Source: CAVPEW01 sp050247895
GTDB taxonomy: Bacteria; Actinomycetota; Acidimicrobiia; Acidimicrobiales; VFJN01
DNA: 23,898 nt
Assembly: GCA_050247895.1 (NCBI GenBank)
Contig: JBFWTJ010000013.1
Span: 1 to 23,898 of the forward strand
Direction of reading: 5' to 3'
Shown here one piece after another: positions 21,192 to 23,898 of the stretch. Position numbers and translations under genes: made by a program. The notes below the pieces were generated by a model that saw nothing but the letters and a program-made list of their open reading frames with translations, was not told the DNA's origin and ran no database searches. Numbering within the stretch: the first letter of the stretch is position 1; each line of letters opens with the position of its first letter.

Positions 21192-21962
21192 ATGAGGCTC
21201 GAGGGTCGGATCGCGGTCGTGACCGCGGGTGCATCGGGGATGGGCCGGGCCAGCGCCCTGCGCTTCGCCCAGGAGGGGGCCACGGTCGTCATCGCCGACC
21301 TCGACGGCGACGCGGCCGAGTCCGTCGCAGCCGAGATCGTCGAGGGCGGCGGCCGGGCCGACGCGCTGGCCACCGACGTGGCCGACGACGGCCAGCTCAA
21401 GGCGGTCTTCGACTTCGTGGAGAAGACCTACGGCGTGCTCCACGTGCTCTACAACAACGCCGGGATCCCCGGTGCCGGCGGTGTCGACATCACCGAGGAG
21501 CAGTGGGAGACCGCGGTCGACATCAACATGAAGAGCCACTTCTTCGGCTGCAAGTACGCCATCCCGCTGCTCGAGGCGGCCGAGGGCAAGGGCTCGGTCA
21601 TCTTCACCGCCTCGACCGCGGGCATCGTCGGCTCGGCCATGGGGCCGCTCTACTGCCTGACCAAGGGGGGCGTGGTGCTGCTCATGCGGGCCCTCGCCCT
21701 GGCCTACGCCCCCAAGGGCATCCGCTTCAACGCCGTCTGCCCCGGCCCGATCCAGACGCCGATGCTCCCCCGCTTCTTCTCCCGGGAGACCAACCACGAG
21801 GTCGAGAAGCGGATCCCCGACTTCATCGCCGCCGCCGTGCCCCTGGGCCGGCCCGGCCAGCCCGAGGAGATCGCCTCGGCGGTCGCCTTCCTGGCCAGCG
21901 ACGACGCCAGCTTCGTCACCGGCGTGGCCCTGCCCGTCGACGGCGGCTACCTGGCCAAGTGA
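21192..21962 (+). CDS. SDR-family NAD(P)-dependent alcohol dehydrogenase
   Basis: 256-aa classical SDR. Cofactor loop TAGASGMG (11-18; Ala12 where the first Gly is usual), acidic Asp36 after strand 2 (VVIADLD) that favours NAD, NNAG (88-91), Asn112, Ser141, and catalytic Tyr154-x3-Lys158 (YCLTK). The C-terminus LPVDGGYLAK is the common 3-oxoacyl-reductase/secondary alcohol dehydrogenase ending. It lacks the insertion of mycofactocin-coupled SDRs. ATG 21192 has GAGGGGGG upstream. First gene of an operon with ALDH and acyl-CoA synthetase, which suggests oxidation of an alcohol feeding the aldehyde dehydrogenase; inference from context. Confidence 0.9.
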   Translation: MRLEGRIAVVTAGASGMGRASALRFAQEGATVVIADLDGDAAESVAAEIVEGGGRADALATDVADDGQLKAVFDFVEKTYGVLHVLYNNAGIPGAGGVDITEEQWETAVDINMKSHFFGCKYAIPLLEAAEGKGSVIFTASTAGIVGSAMGPLYCLTKGGVVLLMRALALAYAPKGIRFNAVCPGPIQTPMLPRFFSRETNHEVEKRIPDFIAAAVPLGRPGQPEEIASAVAFLASDDASFVTGVALPVDGGYLAK

Positions 21963-21990
21963 CCACGACGGCACGACAGGAGGCACGCAC

Positions 21991-23457
21991 ATGACGCTGG
22001 TCGAGTCCAAGCAGGCGCCCGAGTGGATCGTCGAGACCTTCGTCGACGGCAAGTTCGTCGCCGGTGACGGCGAGGTCGTCGAGGTCCCCAACCCGGCCAC
22101 CGAGGAGCAGCTGGCCCAGATCGCCAGCTCGTCGGTGGCCCAGGTGGACGAGGCCATCGCCGCCGCCCGCCGGGCCTTCTTCGAGGGGCCCTGGCCCCGC
22201 ATGTCCGGCGCCGAGCGGGGGCGGCTGCTCCACGCCTTCGCCGACCGCATCGAGGCCATGCACGACGAGCTCACCGCGGCCATGGTCACCGAGGTGGGCA
22301 GCCCGCTGGGCCTGGCCGAGACGCTCCAGTCCGCCCTGCCGGTGCAGGTGCTGCGGACCTACGCCGACCTCGCGGCCAAGGACCGCACCGAGGACCTCGG
22401 CGCGGTCACCCAGCCGATCCCGTCCAAGAGCATCGTGGCCTACCGGCCCACGGGCGTCGTCGGCATCGTGACCGCCTACAACTACCCGCTGCTCCTGGCC
22501 GTGCGGACGATGGGCGGCGCCCTCGCCGCGGGCTGCACCACCGTGGTGCTGCCCAGCCTGCGCACCCCGCTCAGCACCCTGCTGCTGGCCCGGGCCGCGG
22601 CCGAGGCCGGCATCCCCGAGGGCGTCCTCAACGTCGTCGTCGGCGGTCCCGACGCCGGCAGGCGCATCTCCACGCACCCCGACGTGGCCAAGGTCGCCTT
22701 CACCGGCTCGCTCGAGGTCGGGCGGCTGATCATGGCGCAGGCCGCCGAGGGCGTGAAGGGCATCACCCTCGAGCTCGGCGGCAAGTCCCCCACCCTGGTG
22801 CTGCCCGGCTACGACACCCGGCCCGTGGTGCGCGAGCTCCACGCCCGCTACCTGCGCAACGCCGGCCAGGGCTGCGCCGCGGCGACCCGGATCCTGGTCC
22901 CGCGCGACACCTACGACGACTTCTGCGACCAGAGCCGGGCCGCGTTCGAGGAGATCCGGACCGGCGACCCGTGGGACCGGGACACCATCGTCGGCCCCCT
23001 CATCCGCCCCGAGCAGCGGGCCAAGGTCGAGGGCCACGTCCAGCAGGCGCTCGACCAGGGCGCCGAGGTCGTCGCCGGTGGCGGCCGCCCCGACGGCCCG
23101 GGCTGGTTCATGAACGCCCTGCTCCTCGGCGGCATCGACAACGGCTGGGACATCGCCCGCACCGAGCTGTTCGGCCCGGTCGGCGTGGTGCTGCCCTACG
23201 ACGACGTCGAGCACGGCATCGAGCTGGCCAACGACTCGGCCTTCGGCCTGGCCGCCAACGTCTTCGCGCCCGACGTCGAGGACGCCCTGGCCGTGTCGGC
23301 CCGGCTCCAGGCCGGCAGCGTCTACGTCAACGGCGGCGGCGGGTTCCGGCCCGACGCCCCCTTCGGCGGCTTCAAGGCCAGCGGCATCGGCCGCGAGTAC
23401 GGCGAGTGGGGCATCCGCGAATTCCTGGAGGCCCAGCACATCCAGTGGCCCCTCTGA
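21991..23457 (+). CDS. Aldehyde dehydrogenase with altered cofactor motif
   Basis: 488-aa ALDH-superfamily enzyme oxidising an aldehyde to a carboxylic acid with NAD(P). Catalytic residues are present: Asn164 (AYNYP), Glu261 (LELGGKSP) and nucleophile Cys295 (AGQGCAAATR), plus TELFGPV (391-397). The KPSE-type motif whose Lys and Glu hold the adenosine ribose/phosphate reads LPSL here: Leu187 and Leu190 (VVLPSLRTPLS), an unusual loss that may change cofactor choice or affinity. The C-terminal GGFKASGIGREYGEWGIREF is typical. ATG 21991 has AGGAGGCACGCAC upstream, 28 nt after the SDR stop. It should act between the SDR and the acyl-CoA synthetase that follows. Confidence 0.93.
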   Translation: MTLVESKQAPEWIVETFVDGKFVAGDGEVVEVPNPATEEQLAQIASSSVAQVDEAIAAARRAFFEGPWPRMSGAERGRLLHAFADRIEAMHDELTAAMVTEVGSPLGLAETLQSALPVQVLRTYADLAAKDRTEDLGAVTQPIPSKSIVAYRPTGVVGIVTAYNYPLLLAVRTMGGALAAGCTTVVLPSLRTPLSTLLLARAAAEAGIPEGVLNVVVGGPDAGRRISTHPDVAKVAFTGSLEVGRLIMAQAAEGVKGITLELGGKSPTLVLPGYDTRPVVRELHARYLRNAGQGCAAATRILVPRDTYDDFCDQSRAAFEEIRTGDPWDRDTIVGPLIRPEQRAKVEGHVQQALDQGAEVVAGGGRPDGPGWFMNALLLGGIDNGWDIARTELFGPVGVVLPYDDVEHGIELANDSAFGLAANVFAPDVEDALAVSARLQAGSVYVNGGGGFRPDAPFGGFKASGIGREYGEWGIREFLEAQHIQWPL

Positions 23458-23467
23458 GCCGCCACGG

Positions 23468-23486
23468 CTCGCCGCGGCCCGGCGAG
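23468..23486 (+). promoter_or_regulatory. Hairpin overlapping the SD of the last gene
   Basis: CTCGCCG-CGGCC-CGGCGAG, a 7-bp stem with 5-nt loop in the 37-nt gap between ALDH and the acyl-CoA synthetase gene. The 3' arm ends in GAG of the SD GAGGGG (23484-23489), so folding could hide the ribosome site of the next gene or weakly attenuate transcription. No T tract follows. Confidence 0.4.
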
Positions 23487-23494
23487 GGGCCCCG

Positions 23495-23898
23495 GTGAGG
23501 ATCGCCGAGATGCTCACCCGCGACGCCGAGGTCCACGGCGACCGCGTCGCCGCCGCGGTGGTCGACGGGCCCCGGGTCACCTACGTCGAGCTGCTCGACC
23601 GCGTCCGCCGCCTGGCCGGCGGGCTGCGCGCCGCCGGGGTCGGCCGGGGCGACCGGGTCGCCCTGGTCGCCGACGCCGGCCTCGTGTACTTCGACGTCTA
23701 CCTGGCCGCGGCCTGGATCGGCGCCGCCGTGGTCCCGGTCAACACCCGGCTGGCCGGTCCCGAGGTCGACTACAGCGTGGGCCACGCCGAACCGGCCCTG
23801 GCCGTCGCCGACGCCGCCCACCTCGACCTGCTCCCGGCCGGCGCGCCGTTCCCCGACGTGGACTGCGGCTCGGACGCCTACGCCGAGATGGCCGCCGG
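23495..23898 (+). CDS. Acyl-CoA synthetase (AMP-binding, ANL family), 5' part
   Basis: The frame runs off the window end after 134 codons. The N-terminal ANL domain is clear: GPRVTYVELLDRVRRLAGGL (25-44), GVGRGDRVALVAD (48-60), YLAAAWIGAAVVPVNTRLAG (69-88) and the start of the next helix, DYSVGHAEPALAVAD (92-106). The family activates a carboxylic acid to an acyl-AMP and then acyl-CoA. The catalytic motifs lie outside the window. GTG 23495 follows GAGGGG; an in-frame ATG at 23510 is an alternative start. It lies 37 nt after the ALDH gene, so it would activate the acid made by the ALDH. It is a second, stand-alone ANL gene near the TetR-ANL fusion. Confidence 0.87.
   Translation, partial: MRIAEMLTRDAEVHGDRVAAAVVDGPRVTYVELLDRVRRLAGGLRAAGVGRGDRVALVADAGLVYFDVYLAAAWIGAAVVPVNTRLAGPEVDYSVGHAEPALAVADAAHLDLLPAGAPFPDVDCGSDAYAEMAA

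Noticed and set aside
21192..21962. Possible mycofactocin-coupled SDR, given mftD in the window
   Set aside because: The characteristic insertion after the second strand is absent; spacing from ADLD to the next conserved block is that of an ordinary SDR.
21916..23580. 554-codon minus-strand frame opposite the ALDH gene
   Set aside because: Antisense shadow with biased Gly/Leu/Asp/Arg composition; the ALDH on the other strand is unambiguous.

Overview
The window is GC-rich (well over 70% by eye), with tightly packed genes, strong Shine-Dalgarno sites and many 4-nt stop/start overlaps. The gene content (pre-mycofactocin synthase, an LLM-class probable F420 enzyme, P450s with a CxxxxxC...CP ferredoxin, TetR and DrrAB-type genes) points to a high-GC actinobacterium, by inference an Acidimicrobiia-like lineage. 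It looks like an accessory catabolic region. I saw no tRNA, rRNA, CRISPR array or insertion sequence, and no gene-free stretch over 300 bases.

Layout. (1) 1-467, minus: 5' part of mftD. (2) 592-4064, plus: IlvD/Edd dehydratase, SDR and D-2-hydroxyacid dehydrogenase, probably one operon for a hydroxy or sugar acid. (3) 4090-8151, minus: ArsR regulator, AHSA1-like protein, DrrA/DrrB exporter and DUF305 protein. (4) 8255-9406, plus: ACMSD-like amidohydrolase, then convergent bacterioferritin. (5) 10127-12944, plus: two tandem paralogous cytochromes P450 and a ferredoxin. (6) 12961-16322: SnoaL-like protein divergent from an LLM-DUF1446(AtuA)-DUF4387 operon. (7) 16394-17413: extended SDR epimerase. 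(8) 17446-18771, minus: small secreted 4-Cys protein and two AhpD-like proteins. (9) 18823-21054, minus: a TetR regulator fused in frame to an acyl-CoA synthetase (ANL) module. (10) 21192-23898, plus: SDR, ALDH and a second acyl-CoA synthetase cut by the window end.

The most unusual object is the 743-residue TetR-ANL fusion. Both halves look complete: TetR HTH plus ligand domain (residues about 39-228), and ANL motifs A3, A5, A7, A8 and A10 in order (about 236-743). It is divergent from an SDR-ALDH-acyl-CoA synthetase operon, whose chemistry (alcohol to aldehyde to acid to acyl-CoA) would supply or consume the substrate of the fused ligase. A 17-bp inverted repeat overlaps the predicted -35 box of that operon. 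The hypothesis is a regulator that makes, or senses while making, its own acyl-AMP/acyl-CoA ligand.

Other points of note are a ferroxidase-ligand change in bacterioferritin (His54 to Asp), an ALDH lacking the KPxE cofactor motif, P450 pairs without the I-helix acid, and several perfect palindromes in divergent promoter regions.
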